Assembly: GCA_025359135.1 (NCBI GenBank)
Contig: JANYHJ010000101.1
Coordinates: 1-51,761, forward strand
Length of the DNA stretch: 51,761 bases
Direction: 5' to 3'
Origin: Gemmatimonadota bacterium
Lineage (GTDB): Bacteria; Gemmatimonadota; Gemmatimonadetes; Gemmatimonadales; Gemmatimonadaceae
Position numbers and translations under genes: made by a program. This document shows positions 42,588 through 51,572 of the stretch, one piece after another; positions within the stretch are counted from its first letter, which is position 1; each line of letters opens with the position of its first letter. The notes under the pieces were generated by a model that did not search any database, was not told the origin of the DNA, and was given only the letters and a program-made list of their open reading frames with translations.

Positions 42588-43805
42588 TTGAACGGCATCC
42601 TGCAGGGGCTCCGTGTCATCGAAGGAGCAGCGTTCGTAGCCGCGCCGCTGGGCGGCATGACGCTCGCGCAACTCGGTGCGGATGTGATCCGCTTCGATCA
42701 GATCGGCGGCGGCCTCGACCGCGCGCGCTGGCCGGTGACGTCGTCCGGCGCGTCGCTCTTCTGGGCGGGGATGAACAAGGGCAAGCGCTCGATCGCGGTC
42801 GACATCCGCCAGCCGCGCGGCCAGGAGCTGCTCACGCGCCTGATCGCGGCTCCCGGCGCCGACGCGGGCATCTTCTCCACGAATTTTCCGGCGCGCGGCT
42901 GGCTGTCCTACGATGCGCTGGCGCGTCACCGCGCGGACCTCATCATGGTCCACCTGCTCGGTCGCCGAGATGGCGGGTCGGAGGTGGACTACACGGTGAA
43001 TCCCCAGGTCGGGTTTCCGCTGCTCACCGGTGCGGCGGATAGCGGGCCGACCAATCATGTGCTGCCCGCGTGGGACGCGATCACGGGGCAGATGATCGCG
43101 CTGGCGGTCCTCGCGGCCGAGCGGCACCGCACACGATCCGGCACAGGACAGCTCGTGACCCTCGCGCTCAAGGATGTCGCCATCGCGATGATCGGGCACT
43201 TGGGGCTCATCGCGGAGGTCATGGTCAACGACGAGGACCGTGCGCGCCACGGCAACGCCCTCTATGGCGCGTTCGGTCGCGACTTCGCCACGGCCGATGG
43301 CCGGCGCGTGATGGTGGTCGGCCTCACGGACCTCCAGTGGAGCACGCTCGTGAAGGCGACGGGCATCGCCGATGGCGTGGCGGCATTGGCCGAGCGGGCC
43401 GGCCTCGACCTCGCTCAGGAAGGGAATCGCTTTCGCGTTCGCGACGAGATTGCGGCGCTCCTCATGCCATGGTTCGCTGCGCGCACGCTGGCCGAGGTCC
43501 GCACCGCGCTCGACGCGTCACGCGTGACGTGGGGGCCTTACCGCACCGTGCGACAGGCCTTGACGGAAGATCCGGACTTGAGCGCCGCGAACCCGCTACT
43601 GCAATCGCTGGTGCAGCCGGGCGTGGGGGAGTACTTGGCGCCCGTGTCGCCGCTCGATTTCTCGGCCGTGGCGCGCCTGCCAGTGGCGCCGGCGCCGCGG
43701 CTGGGCCAGCATACCGACGAGATCCTCCTCGGCGTGCTGGGGTTGGCTGAAGGCGAAGTCGGACGCCTGCATGATGATGGGATCGTGGCCGGCCCGGCCA
43801 AGTGA
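42588..43805 (+). CDS. mct: Mesaconyl-C1-CoA:mesaconyl-C4-CoA CoA-transferase (2-methylfumaryl-CoA isomerase)
   Basis: Mct moves CoA within the same molecule, from the C1 to the C4 carboxyl of mesaconate. The 405-residue class III CoA-transferase has the N-terminal GLRVIEGAAFVAAPLGGMTLA, the catalytic Asp at D163 in HVLPAWDAITGQ, and the C-terminal APRLGQHTDEIL. It agrees closely, by memory, with the Chloroflexus Mct, including the SEVDYTVNPQ segment and the ending LHDDGIVAGPAK. The TTG start is preceded by GAGG (42578-42581). It leads the mct-mcl-mch operon. A generic formyl-CoA or succinyl-CoA transferase label would be less specific. Confidence 0.88.
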   Translation: MNGILQGLRVIEGAAFVAAPLGGMTLAQLGADVIRFDQIGGGLDRARWPVTSSGASLFWAGMNKGKRSIAVDIRQPRGQELLTRLIAAPGADAGIFSTNFPARGWLSYDALARHRADLIMVHLLGRRDGGSEVDYTVNPQVGFPLLTGAADSGPTNHVLPAWDAITGQMIALAVLAAERHRTRSGTGQLVTLALKDVAIAMIGHLGLIAEVMVNDEDRARHGNALYGAFGRDFATADGRRVMVVGLTDLQWSTLVKATGIADGVAALAERAGLDLAQEGNRFRVRDEIAALLMPWFAARTLAEVRTALDASRVTWGPYRTVRQALTEDPDLSAANPLLQSLVQPGVGEYLAPVSPLDFSAVARLPVAPAPRLGQHTDEILLGVLGLAEGEVGRLHDDGIVAGPAK

Positions 43806-43835
43806 TCGACTCGCACGAAGGGAGATGAATCGCAC

Positions 43836-44879
43836 GTGAAGCTGCCGATCAACTTCTACAAGCCGCTCGCCATCGGGGCGCCGTCGCCGCTGCGCACCAT
43901 TCCGGTGCGTCCCGAGCGCATGATCCACTTCTTCCCGCCGCACCTCGAGAAGATCCGCGCGAAGATTCCCGAACTCGCGAAGCAGGTGGACGTCCTCTGC
44001 GGCAACCTCGAGGACGCCATTCCGCTCGAGGACAAGGCGGCGGCGCGCGCCGGGTTCATCACCGTGGCCAAGGCGGCGGCGCTGGGCGACACCCAACTCT
44101 GGGTGCGCGTCAACTGCCTCAACTCGCCATGGATCCTCGACGACCTCGAACAGATCGTGAAGGAAGCGGGGAACCGGGTCGACGTCGTGATGATCCCCAA
44201 GGTGGAAGGACCGTGGGACATCCACTTCGTCGACCAGTACCTCGCGTTGCTCGAGGCGCGCTACGGCGTGAAGCGCCCGATTCTCATTCATGCGCTCCTC
44301 GAGACCGCCGAAGGGGTCAAGAATGTCGAGGCCATCTGCGGCGCGAGCCCGCGCATGCATGGCCTCTCGCTCGGTCCCGCCGATCTCGCCGCGTCGCGCG
44401 GCATGAAGACGACGCGCGTCGGGGGCGGACATCCATTCTATGGCGTGCTGGCGGATCCCACGGACGGCGACACGACGAGATCCTTCGCGCAGCAGGACCT
44501 CTGGCACTACACCGTGGCGCGCATGGTCGATGCGTGCGTGTCGCACGGGATGCGCGCCTTCTACGGTCCGTTCGGTGACATCCGCGACGAGGCGGGGTGC
44601 AAGGCGCAGTTCCGCAACGCCTTCATCATGGGCTGCACGGGGGCGTGGTCGCTGGCGCCCAACCAGATCGCCATCGCGCGCGGCGTTTTCAGTCCCGACG
44701 CCAACGAAGTACGCTTCGCCAAGCGCATTCTCGAGGCCATGCCCGATGGCAGTGGCGTCGCCATGATCGACGGCAAGATGCAGGACGATGCCACGTGGAA
44801 GCAGGCGAAGGTGATCGTGGACCTCGCGCGCCTCGTGGCCAGGAAGGATCCCGACCTCGCCGCCGCGTACGGTTTCTGA
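43836..44879 (+). CDS. mcl: (S)-malyl-CoA / beta-methylmalyl-CoA / (S)-citramalyl-CoA lyase
   Basis: Mcl is a CitE-like lyase with three uses in the 3-hydroxypropionate bi-cycle: malyl-CoA cleavage, condensation of glyoxylate with propionyl-CoA, and citramalyl-CoA cleavage to acetyl-CoA and pyruvate. The 347-residue protein has [28 protein letters not shown], the Mg-binding Glu in LLETAEG and Asp in [11 protein letters not shown], and the long C-terminal lid with [20 protein letters not shown]. This agrees strikingly, by memory, with Chloroflexus Mcl. The GTG start has AAGGGAG about ten bases upstream. Its stop overlaps the mch ATG. Confidence 0.92.
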   Translation: MKLPINFYKPLAIGAPSPLRTIPVRPERMIHFFPPHLEKIRAKIPELAKQVDVLCGNLEDAIPLEDKAAARAGFITVAKAAALGDTQLWVRVNCLNSPWILDDLEQIVKEAGNRVDVVMIPKVEGPWDIHFVDQYLALLEARYGVKRPILIHALLETAEGVKNVEAICGASPRMHGLSLGPADLAASRGMKTTRVGGGHPFYGVLADPTDGDTTRSFAQQDLWHYTVARMVDACVSHGMRAFYGPFGDIRDEAGCKAQFRNAFIMGCTGAWSLAPNQIAIARGVFSPDANEVRFAKRILEAMPDGSGVAMIDGKMQDDATWKQAKVIVDLARLVARKDPDLAAAYGF

Positions 44880-45949
44880 TGTCGTCCAAGACGCGGCACG
44901 GCTACTGCTTCGAGGACTTCCAGGTCGGCGCGACGCTCGTGCACGCCACGCCGCGTACGGTCACCGACGGCGATCAGGCACTCTACACGGCGCTCTTTGG
45001 CAGTCGGTTTCCCGTGACGTCGTCCGCGCCGTTCGCGCGTTCCGTGGGACTCGACCGTGCGCCGGTGGACGACCTGCTCGCGTTCCACATCGTCTTCGGC
45101 AAGACGGTGCCCGACATCTCGCTCAACGCCGTCGCCAACCTCGGCTACGCGTCGGGCCGCTTCGGTGTGCCGCTCCATGGGGGCGACACGGTGACCGCGT
45201 CGTCGCAAGTGATCGGCGTCAAGGAGAACAAGGACGGCACCACCGGCATCGTCTGGGTGCGGTCGACGGGCGTCAACCAGCGCGAGGAGATGGTGGCCGA
45301 GTACGTACGCTGGGTGATGGTGCGGAAGCGTGATGCGAAGAGTCCGGCGCCCGTGGCCGTTGTCCCGTCGTTGCCAGACTCGGTGCCAGTGGCCGAGCTC
45401 GTGGTGCCGTATCAGGTGGCCGCGGACGCGTACGATGCGCGCCTCGCCGGCAGCGAGCACCTCTGGGACGACTACGCCGTGGGCGAACGCATCGATCACG
45501 TCGACGCGATGACGATCGAGGAGGCCGAGCACCAGCTGGCCACGCGGCTCTACCAGAACACGGCCAGGGTGCACTTCAACCAGCACGCGGAGCAGCATGG
45601 CCGGTTCGGCCGTCGGATCGTCTACGGCGGCCACATCATGAGCATGGCGCGCGCGCTGTCGTTCAATGGGCTGGCGAACGCGATGCGCATCGTGGCCATC
45701 AATGGTGGTCGGCACGCCAACCCCGCATTCGCCGGCGACACGGTCTACGCGTGGTCGGAAGTCCTCTCCAAGATCGAACTCCCTGGTCGACGCGATCTGG
45801 CCGTCGTGCAGTTGCGGACGGTCGCCACGAAGGACCTGGCCTGCACCGACTTCCCGCACAAGGACGGGGCCGGGAACTACCATCCGGCGGTCCTGCTCGA
45901 CCTCGACTATTCGGTTGTCATGCCCCGTCGACCGAGCGCCGCGCCCTGA
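44879..45949 (+). CDS. mch: Mesaconyl-C1-CoA hydratase (beta-methylmalyl-CoA dehydratase)
   Basis: Mch interconverts beta-methylmalyl-CoA and mesaconyl-C1-CoA. The 356-residue protein has two hotdog (MaoC-like) domains, at about 10-160 (FEDFQVGATLVHATPRTVT, then HIVFGKTVPDISLN) and about 190-345 (LWDDYAVGERIDHVD and the hydratase segment NTARVHFNQHAEQHGRF ending RRIVYGGHI). This matches the Chloroflexus and Rhodobacter enzymes by memory. The ATG at 44879 overlaps the mcl stop (TGATG), as expected for a pathway operon, and mcl makes its substrate. Confidence 0.93.
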   Translation: MSSKTRHGYCFEDFQVGATLVHATPRTVTDGDQALYTALFGSRFPVTSSAPFARSVGLDRAPVDDLLAFHIVFGKTVPDISLNAVANLGYASGRFGVPLHGGDTVTASSQVIGVKENKDGTTGIVWVRSTGVNQREEMVAEYVRWVMVRKRDAKSPAPVAVVPSLPDSVPVAELVVPYQVAADAYDARLAGSEHLWDDYAVGERIDHVDAMTIEEAEHQLATRLYQNTARVHFNQHAEQHGRFGRRIVYGGHIMSMARALSFNGLANAMRIVAINGGRHANPAFAGDTVYAWSEVLSKIELPGRRDLAVVQLRTVATKDLACTDFPHKDGAGNYHPAVLLDLDYSVVMPRRPSAAP

Positions 45950-46033
45950 CCGCTCGTGAGGCCCTGAACCGCCCCAACGTCCGTTGCAGCGCTCTGGGCT
46001 GGTCGTGCGTCTCTCCTGTGGATGCATCGTCCT

Positions 46034-46057
46034 GGCGGGGTGCCCCGGCACCTCGCC
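46034..46057 (+). terminator. Palindromic hairpin between mch and the metalloprotease gene
   Basis: GGCGGGGTGCC (46034-46044) pairs with GGCACCTCGCC (46047-46057) across a 2-base centre, with one wobble. It lies 84 bases after mch and 28 bases before the next ATG. It may terminate the mct-mcl-mch operon, or be an operator-like palindrome or 5' leader structure of the metalloprotease gene. CTCTATCC follows. Confidence 0.45.
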
Positions 46058-46084
46058 CTCTATCCGTCCCCCCGCCCTCGCCCA

Positions 46085-48604
46085 ATGAAGCGCTTCGCTA
46101 CTGCCTTGGCCGTGATCGCATCGGTCACCTCATTGTCGGCCCAGCAGCCGACCCCGCAGCAACCCGGCGCCCGTCCCGCTGGCGCCGCCGGCGCCGACTC
46201 CACGGCCCGTCCCGGCGCACCTGCCGGACCACGCCCGTACAACCGCGTCATCACGGCCGAAGCCAAGACCAAGCGTGGCTTCATGACCGTGCACCGCGTC
46301 GGTGATCGCCTTTACTTCGAGATTCCCGGCTCGGCGCTCGACAAGGACCTTCTGGCCGTCGGGCGACTCACGCGCGCGGCCGCGTTCGATCCGCAGGCCC
46401 CCGGCGGCGGCGGCTTCGGCGAGTACGGCGGCGACCAGTTCGTCGATCGCACGCTGCGCTTCGAGCGGAGCGGCAACCGCGTCCTGCTGCGATCGCCCTC
46501 CTTCGCGATGACCGCCGACTCGACGCTCTCGGTCTATCGGGCCGTCGTCGGCTCCAACTACGCGCCGATTGTCGCGTCCTTCTCGGTCGAAGCCTTCGGC
46601 GCCGACTCGGCGGCGGTCATCGACGCGACGCGCCTCTTCACGACGAGCATTCCCGAACTCGCGGCCATCCGCGGCACGATCGACGCCACGCGCTCGTTCG
46701 TCGAGCGGATCGCGGCGTTCCCCGAGAACATCGAGGTCGAGGCCACGCAGACCGGCACGGCCGCGGCGGCGGGTGCTCCCGGTGGTGGTGGCGCCGCAGC
46801 GGCAGGCGCCCCGCGCCCCGCGCAGAGTGTCCTCGCGCACTGGTCGATCATCAAGCTCCCGGAGCGGCCGATGCAGGCGCGCCGGTTCGACGAGCGCGTC
46901 GGCTTCTTCTCGCATCGCACGGTGGACTTCGGCGCCGAGCAGAAGTCGGCCCCGCGCCAGTGGATCGCCAAGTACCGCCTCGAGTGTTCGGAGCGGCGCG
47001 CCGGCGACCTCTGCTACCCGACGAAGCCGATCACGTACTACGTCGACCCGAACACGCCGGACCAGTGGAAGCCGTGGATCCGCCGCGCCATCACGAGCTG
47101 GCAGGTTGCGTTCGAGACGGCCGGTTTCAAGGAAGGCATCGTCGCGGCCGAAGTCCCGATGGATGATGCCGATTGGTCGATGGAGGACATCCGCCACACG
47201 GTGATCCGCTGGCTCCCATCGATGGTGGAGAACGCGCAGGGCCCGCACGTGAGCGACCCGCGTACGGGCGAGATCCTCAATGGCTCCGTGCGCATGTTCC
47301 AGAACGTGCTCAAGCTGCAGCAGGCCTGGTACTTCACGCAGGCGGCGCACCTCGACGCGCGCGCCCGCAAGTTCCCGATGCCCGACTCGCTCATGGGCCG
47401 CCTGCTCGAGTTCGTGGTCGCGCACGAGATCGGCCACACGCTCGGACTCCAGCACGACCAGATCGGCAGCTCGACCTATCCCGCCGACTCGGTCCGCTCG
47501 CCCAGCTGGGCCCACAAGATGGGACACAGCCCGAGCATCATGGACTATTCACGCTTCAACTACGTGGCGCAGCCCGAGGACAAGCTGGCCCTCGAGGACA
47601 TCATTCCGCGCATCGGTCCGTACGACAAGTGGGTGATCGGCTGGGGCTACCGCCCGATCACCGGCGCGAACTCCACCGAGGCCGAGCGCTCGACGCTCGA
47701 TCAGTGGGCGCGTGAGCAGGACAACACGCCGTGGTTCCGCTTCTCGGCCAACAACGCATTCGGCGGCTTCGGCACGCAGTCCGAAGCGGTGGGTGACGCC
47801 GATCCGGTCAAGAGCACGCGCTTGGGCTACAAGAACCTCGAGCGCGTCATCGGGTACGTGGCCGCGGCGGCGACCAAGCCGGGCGAGGACAACAGCGAGC
47901 TCCGCGAGACGTACGATCGCACGGTGGGGCAGTGGGCCACCGAGGCGGGACACGTCACGACGGTCATCGCCGGTGGCACGGTGCAGTACAAGTCCGGCAG
48001 CCAGCCGGGACCGGTCTACGTGCCGCTCTCGCGCGCGCGTCAGGCCGAAGCCGTGGCCTTCCTCAACGAGCACGTCTTCGCGACGCCCACCTTCCTCATC
48101 CGTCCGGAGATCGCCAGCCGGATCGAAGCGGGCGGCATGGTGACGCGCATCAACGGGGCGCAGATCCGCATTCTCGGCGCCGTCCTCGACGACGAGCGCC
48201 TCAATCGCCTCGTCGAGATCGAGTCGCGCGGTGGCGATGCCTATCCGCTGCCCGCGATGCTCGAGGACCTGCGGAAGGGCGTGTGGACCGAGCTCGTGAC
48301 GGCGCGCGTCGTGATCGACGCCTACCGTCGCGGGCTGCAGAACGCGCATCTGGCGGCGGTGGATCGCAAGCTCAACGGTGCTCCTCAGCCGGTGAACCCG
48401 CTCTTCGCGCAGTTCGGCATCACGCCGCCGCGCCCGTTGTCAGACGACGCCAAGTCACAGCTTCGTGGCGACCTGACGGCGTTGCGCGGCTCGGTTCGTG
48501 CCGCGCTCGGCAAGGCGGGTGACGCGGCCACGCGGAACCACCTCGCCGCAGCGGATGCCCGCATCGGCAAGACGCTCGACCCGCGCGGCAGCAGCGGCAG
48601 CTAG
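46085..48604 (+). CDS. Secreted zinc metalloprotease (DUF5117/DUF4953-like zincin)
   Basis: The 839-residue protein begins with a signal peptide ([19 protein letters not shown]) and a Pro/Gln-rich linker. An N-terminal domain (about 60-260; [23 protein letters not shown]) precedes a zinc protease domain with [13 protein letters not shown] (HExxHxxxxxH, about 456-466) and the Met-turn [10 protein letters not shown] (about 497-506). A long C-terminal region (to 839) follows. By memory this matches the DUF5117/DUF5118-DUF4953 type of large bacterial zincins with unknown substrates. An Ala/Gly-rich insert appears near 240. The ATG at 46085 is chosen for the signal peptide. Confidence 0.88.
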   Translation: MKRFATALAVIASVTSLSAQQPTPQQPGARPAGAAGADSTARPGAPAGPRPYNRVITAEAKTKRGFMTVHRVGDRLYFEIPGSALDKDLLAVGRLTRAAAFDPQAPGGGGFGEYGGDQFVDRTLRFERSGNRVLLRSPSFAMTADSTLSVYRAVVGSNYAPIVASFSVEAFGADSAAVIDATRLFTTSIPELAAIRGTIDATRSFVERIAAFPENIEVEATQTGTAAAAGAPGGGGAAAAGAPRPAQSVLAHWSIIKLPERPMQARRFDERVGFFSHRTVDFGAEQKSAPRQWIAKYRLECSERRAGDLCYPTKPITYYVDPNTPDQWKPWIRRAITSWQVAFETAGFKEGIVAAEVPMDDADWSMEDIRHTVIRWLPSMVENAQGPHVSDPRTGEILNGSVRMFQNVLKLQQAWYFTQAAHLDARARKFPMPDSLMGRLLEFVVAHEIGHTLGLQHDQIGSSTYPADSVRSPSWAHKMGHSPSIMDYSRFNYVAQPEDKLALEDIIPRIGPYDKWVIGWGYRPITGANSTEAERSTLDQWAREQDNTPWFRFSANNAFGGFGTQSEAVGDADPVKSTRLGYKNLERVIGYVAAAATKPGEDNSELRETYDRTVGQWATEAGHVTTVIAGGTVQYKSGSQPGPVYVPLSRARQAEAVAFLNEHVFATPTFLIRPEIASRIEAGGMVTRINGAQIRILGAVLDDERLNRLVEIESRGGDAYPLPAMLEDLRKGVWTELVTARVVIDAYRRGLQNAHLAAVDRKLNGAPQPVNPLFAQFGITPPRPLSDDAKSQLRGDLTALRGSVRAALGKAGDAATRNHLAAADARIGKTLDPRGSSGS

Positions 48605-48622
48605 TCGCTTCGAACGAGTGGT

Positions 48623-48660
48623 GGAGGGGCGGGGGTCGCAACGGCGGCCTCCGCCCCTTC
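48623..48660 (+). terminator. Hairpin terminator after the metalloprotease gene
   Basis: GGGGCGGGGG (48626-48635) pairs with CCTCCGCCCC (48648-48657) with one G-U wobble, and flanking bases extend the stem by up to three more pairs. The following TTCATCTTTCTTG is T-rich. It starts about 20 bases after the stop and is among the better terminators here. Confidence 0.75.
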
Positions 48661-48696
48661 ATCTTTCTTGCCGGAACCCAGCGCAGACGCTGCGCC

Positions 48697-49617
48697 GTGC
48701 CGTTCGCCCTCACGCCCATCATGCCTCGCGACAGGAAGCGACCGAGCGCCGCACCGGCCGCAGTCAAGCAACCCCAATCCATCGCTGCGCAGATGGCGCC
48801 GCCGCGCTGGCTCAAGGTGCTCTTCGCGGGGCTGGAGCGCGTGGCTCCGCGCGGCGGAGGACGGATCGCCGCGTCGCTCTTCACCACGCCACGACGGCAC
48901 CGCACTCCCGATTGGGAACGCGAACTCCGCCTCTCGGCGCGCACGCGACGCACGAGAGGAGACCTGCACACATGGGAGTGGGGACCCGCCACCGGCGAGC
49001 CCATCGTGCTCCTGCACGGTTGGGAAGGGCGGGGCACGCAGCTCGGCAAGTTCGCGGAGCCGCTCATCGCTGCCGGCCATCGCGTGGTCGCGCTCGACGG
49101 GCCCGCGCATGGCCGGTCAGGGGGCAAGCGCGCGCATCCGATCGCATTCGCCGAGGCGCTGCTCGCGTTGCAGGCGGAGGTGGGCGCGTTTCGCGGCGTC
49201 GTGGCGCATTCGATGGGCGGCGCGTCGACGGCCATCGCGCTACACCGCGGCCTCATCGCAGAACGCGTCGTGCTGCTCGGTGCGCCGGCGTCATTGGCCG
49301 ACGTTCTCGACCGGTTCGCGACGTTCGTCGGCATCGAGGGTCGCGTGGCGAAGCACATGCGTGAGCGGCTGGCGGAGGTCACCGGTGCGCGTGCGGATGA
49401 GGTCGACATCCGCGTCACCGGTGTGCGCCTCAAGGCGGCCGCGCTCATCGTCCATGACCGCCACGATGCGGAAGTTCCGGTGAGTGATGGCCGCGTGATC
49501 GCCGATCACTGGCCGAAGGCCACCTATCTGGAAGTCGACGTCGGCGGGCATCGCCGCATGCTCAAGTCGCCGGAGGTGATTGCGGCCGTGGTCGCGTTCA
49601 TGGGCGGCCCCACGTGA
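48697..49617 (+). CDS. Alpha/beta hydrolase
   Basis: The 306-residue protein has an alpha/beta-hydrolase fold: the oxyanion-hole strand VLLHGWEGRG (about 104-113), VALDGPAHGRS, the nucleophile elbow AHSMGGAS (Ser about 171), an acid in LIVHDRHDAEVP and the final His in VGGHRRM. The first 60 residues are a basic, Pro/Arg-rich extension without a clear signal peptide. The substrate is unknown; esterase or lipase-like activity is the usual guess. The GTG at 48697 or the ATG at 48721 could be the start. It stands alone after a terminator. Confidence 0.85.
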   Translation: MPFALTPIMPRDRKRPSAAPAAVKQPQSIAAQMAPPRWLKVLFAGLERVAPRGGGRIAASLFTTPRRHRTPDWERELRLSARTRRTRGDLHTWEWGPATGEPIVLLHGWEGRGTQLGKFAEPLIAAGHRVVALDGPAHGRSGGKRAHPIAFAEALLALQAEVGAFRGVVAHSMGGASTAIALHRGLIAERVVLLGAPASLADVLDRFATFVGIEGRVAKHMRERLAEVTGARADEVDIRVTGVRLKAAALIVHDRHDAEVPVSDGRVIADHWPKATYLEVDVGGHRRMLKSPEVIAAVVAFMGGPT

Positions 49618-49642
49618 TCGCGTTCAGCGTTTGACCCTTCGC

Positions 49643-49648
49643 TAGTTT
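49643..49648 (+). promoter_or_regulatory. -10-like box placed at -12 of the carbamoyltransferase start
   Basis: TAGTTT lies at -12 to -7 relative to the GTG at 49655, with no Shine-Dalgarno between. As at uvrB, use of this box would start transcription at the start codon. A TTGACC (49631-49636) lies only six bases upstream, too close to be a paired -35. Confidence 0.4.
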
Positions 49649-49654
49649 TCGCGC

Positions 49655-51409
49655 GTGGCGGTCATCCTCGGCATCAACGCGCGTCATCCCGGAGCGTCCG
49701 CGGCGCTGGTCGTCGACGGACGCCCCGTGGCGGCCATCGCCGAAGAGCGGCTCAACCGCAAGAAGTACTGGGCCGGCTTCCCGGCGCTGGCCATTCAGGA
49801 ATGCCTGCGCATGGCAGGGCTGGCCGTCTCGGACATCGAGTACGTCGCCATCGGGCGTGACGCCAAGGCCAATCGCGGCGAGAAGATCGCTGCCGCGCTC
49901 CTGCGTCCCGCCCAGCTGCTCACGTTCGGGAAGATGCTGCTCTCGCGGCGCTCCCTCGGCAGCCTGCGGGAAACCATGGCGCAGGAACTCGGTGTCGACG
50001 CGGCACAGCTCAAGTTCCGCGCGCTCAACATCGAACATCACGTCGCCCACATCGCGTCGGCGTACTTCACGTCGCCGTTCGACTCGTGTGCGGGATTGTC
50101 CGTGGATGGCTCGGGCGACTTCGTGTCTGCCATGCGCGCGCGCTGCACGGGACCCAACATCGAGGTCACGCATCGCACCTTCCTGCCCGATTCGCTCGGC
50201 TTCCTGTACTCGATGGCCTGCCAGTTCATCGGCTATCCCGACTACGGCGATGAAGGCAAAGTGATGGGGCTCGCGCCGTACGGCACCGATGCACTGCGCG
50301 GGTGGGCTGAAGAGTTGGTCACACTCACCGACGACGGCTTCACGCTCAACCCCGGGTGGCTGCTTCCCTTCGGCAAGACCGAAGGATTCACGATCGACGC
50401 CGACGGCGTGGCCACCGTGCAGCGCCTCTGGGGTGAGCGCATGCGCGATCGCTTTGGCGAGCCGCGTGATCCCGCAGCCGAGGTGACGCAGCGCGACATG
50501 GATATCGCGTGGGGGGTGCAACACGCCTTCGAGCGCGCCTACCTGCACCTCGTGCGCCGACTCGCGAGCGAGGTGCCAGGCACGACCGATCTCGTGCTGG
50601 CGGGTGGCTGCGCGCTCAACAGCGTGGCCAACGGCCTGATCGAGTTCGAGACGCCATTCCGTCGCAGCACGGTCCAGCCAGCCGCGGGCGACGACGGTCT
50701 CGCCCTCGGGGCCGCCCTCTACGCCAGCCAGTCCATTCTGGCCGATGGACCGCGGCACGCGCTGGTCAACGCGTACTTGGGTCCCGAGTACGGCGAAGCC
50801 GAGATCCGGCGCGCACTCGATGCCGCGGGGGTGAAGGCCGAGCAGCTGGATCGGGACGCGCGCAACGAAGCCGCGGCCACGGCCATCGCGTCCGGCGACG
50901 TGGTGGGCTGGTTCAACGGCCGCATGGAATGGGGGCCACGCGCGCTCGGCGCGCGCTCGATCCTGGCGCATCCGGGGCGTACCGACATGAAGGAGATCCT
51001 CAACGCGCGCATCAAGCGACGCGAGTGGTTTCGCCCGTTCGCACCGGCGGTGCTGGCCGAGCGGCAAGGCGAGATCTTCGACAGCGCGCACCCGTCGCCG
51101 TTCATGCTGCACGTGCACAAGGTGCGGCCCGAGTGGCGCGAGCGATTGCCCGCCGTGACGCACGTGGACGGCACCGGCCGCCTTCAGACGGTCAGTCGCG
51201 AGGCTGCGCCCGACTATTACGACGTGATCAAGCGTTTCGAGGCGAAGACGGGGCTGCCGGTCGTCCTCAACACGAGCTTCAACGAGAACGAGCCGATCGT
51301 CACGACGCCGCAGGAAGCGATCGCCTGTTTCCTGCGGACGCGCATGGACGTCCTCGTCATTGGCGACTTCGTGGCACGGAAGGGCTCTTCCGGCAGCGCT
51401 GTCGCCTGA
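49655..51409 (+). CDS. Carbamoyltransferase, NodU/CmcH/HypF-C family
   Basis: The 584-residue protein transfers carbamoyl groups, usually from carbamoyl phosphate to a hydroxyl on a sugar or natural product. The N-terminal half is a Kae1-like ASKHA domain (ILGINARHPGASAALVVDG, then HHVAHIASAYFTSPF, GLSVDGSGDF and GDEGKVMGLAPYG). The C-terminal half has the carbamoyltransferase motifs VGWFNGRMEWGPRALGARSI and RIKRREWFRPFAPAVL, then NTSFNENEPI. TsaD and HypF are excluded by the C-terminal domain and by the absence of an acylphosphatase domain. The acceptor is unknown, since no sugar or antibiotic cluster is adjacent. Confidence 0.93.
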   Translation: MAVILGINARHPGASAALVVDGRPVAAIAEERLNRKKYWAGFPALAIQECLRMAGLAVSDIEYVAIGRDAKANRGEKIAAALLRPAQLLTFGKMLLSRRSLGSLRETMAQELGVDAAQLKFRALNIEHHVAHIASAYFTSPFDSCAGLSVDGSGDFVSAMRARCTGPNIEVTHRTFLPDSLGFLYSMACQFIGYPDYGDEGKVMGLAPYGTDALRGWAEELVTLTDDGFTLNPGWLLPFGKTEGFTIDADGVATVQRLWGERMRDRFGEPRDPAAEVTQRDMDIAWGVQHAFERAYLHLVRRLASEVPGTTDLVLAGGCALNSVANGLIEFETPFRRSTVQPAAGDDGLALGAALYASQSILADGPRHALVNAYLGPEYGEAEIRRALDAAGVKAEQLDRDARNEAAATAIASGDVVGWFNGRMEWGPRALGARSILAHPGRTDMKEILNARIKRREWFRPFAPAVLAERQGEIFDSAHPSPFMLHVHKVRPEWRERLPAVTHVDGTGRLQTVSREAAPDYYDVIKRFEAKTGLPVVLNTSFNENEPIVTTPQEAIACFLRTRMDVLVIGDFVARKGSSGSAVA

Positions 51410-51485
51410 TGAACGTTCGGCGTCTTCGACGGTAACAACCACGCCCGCAGGCTGTCTCCGCAGCACCCACGCGCGCCGCACCCTC

Positions 51486-51550
51486 GCACGCCGAAGCCAT
51501 GTGCAACAAGATCACGTGCGCCGAAACCGTGCGCCACGAAACCATGCACG
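51486..51550. repeat. Three degenerate copies of a CCGAARCCRTGYGC-like unit
   Basis: Related 20-base stretches begin at 51486, 51515 and 51531, sharing a CGAA-R-CC-R-TG core. They fill the gap after the carbamoyltransferase, just before the last gene. They may be protein-binding sites or a decayed tandem repeat; no known element is recognised. Confidence 0.45.
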
Positions 51551-51572
51551 ACTCACCGCGGTAAGGTCACTC

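Noticed and set aside
43836..44879. Citrate lyase beta subunit (CitE)
   Set aside because: No citrate lyase alpha, gamma or CitX-type genes are nearby, and the long C-terminal lid plus flanking mct and mch fit Mcl far better.
49655..51409. TsaD/Kae1 or HypF
   Set aside because: The C-terminal half has carbamoyltransferase motifs absent from TsaD, and HypF's acylphosphatase and zinc-finger domains are missing.
51357..51549. Minus-strand frames with repeated His-Gly-Phe
   Set aside because: The repetition comes from the degenerate 20-base DNA repeats. No start signal or family resemblance is seen.
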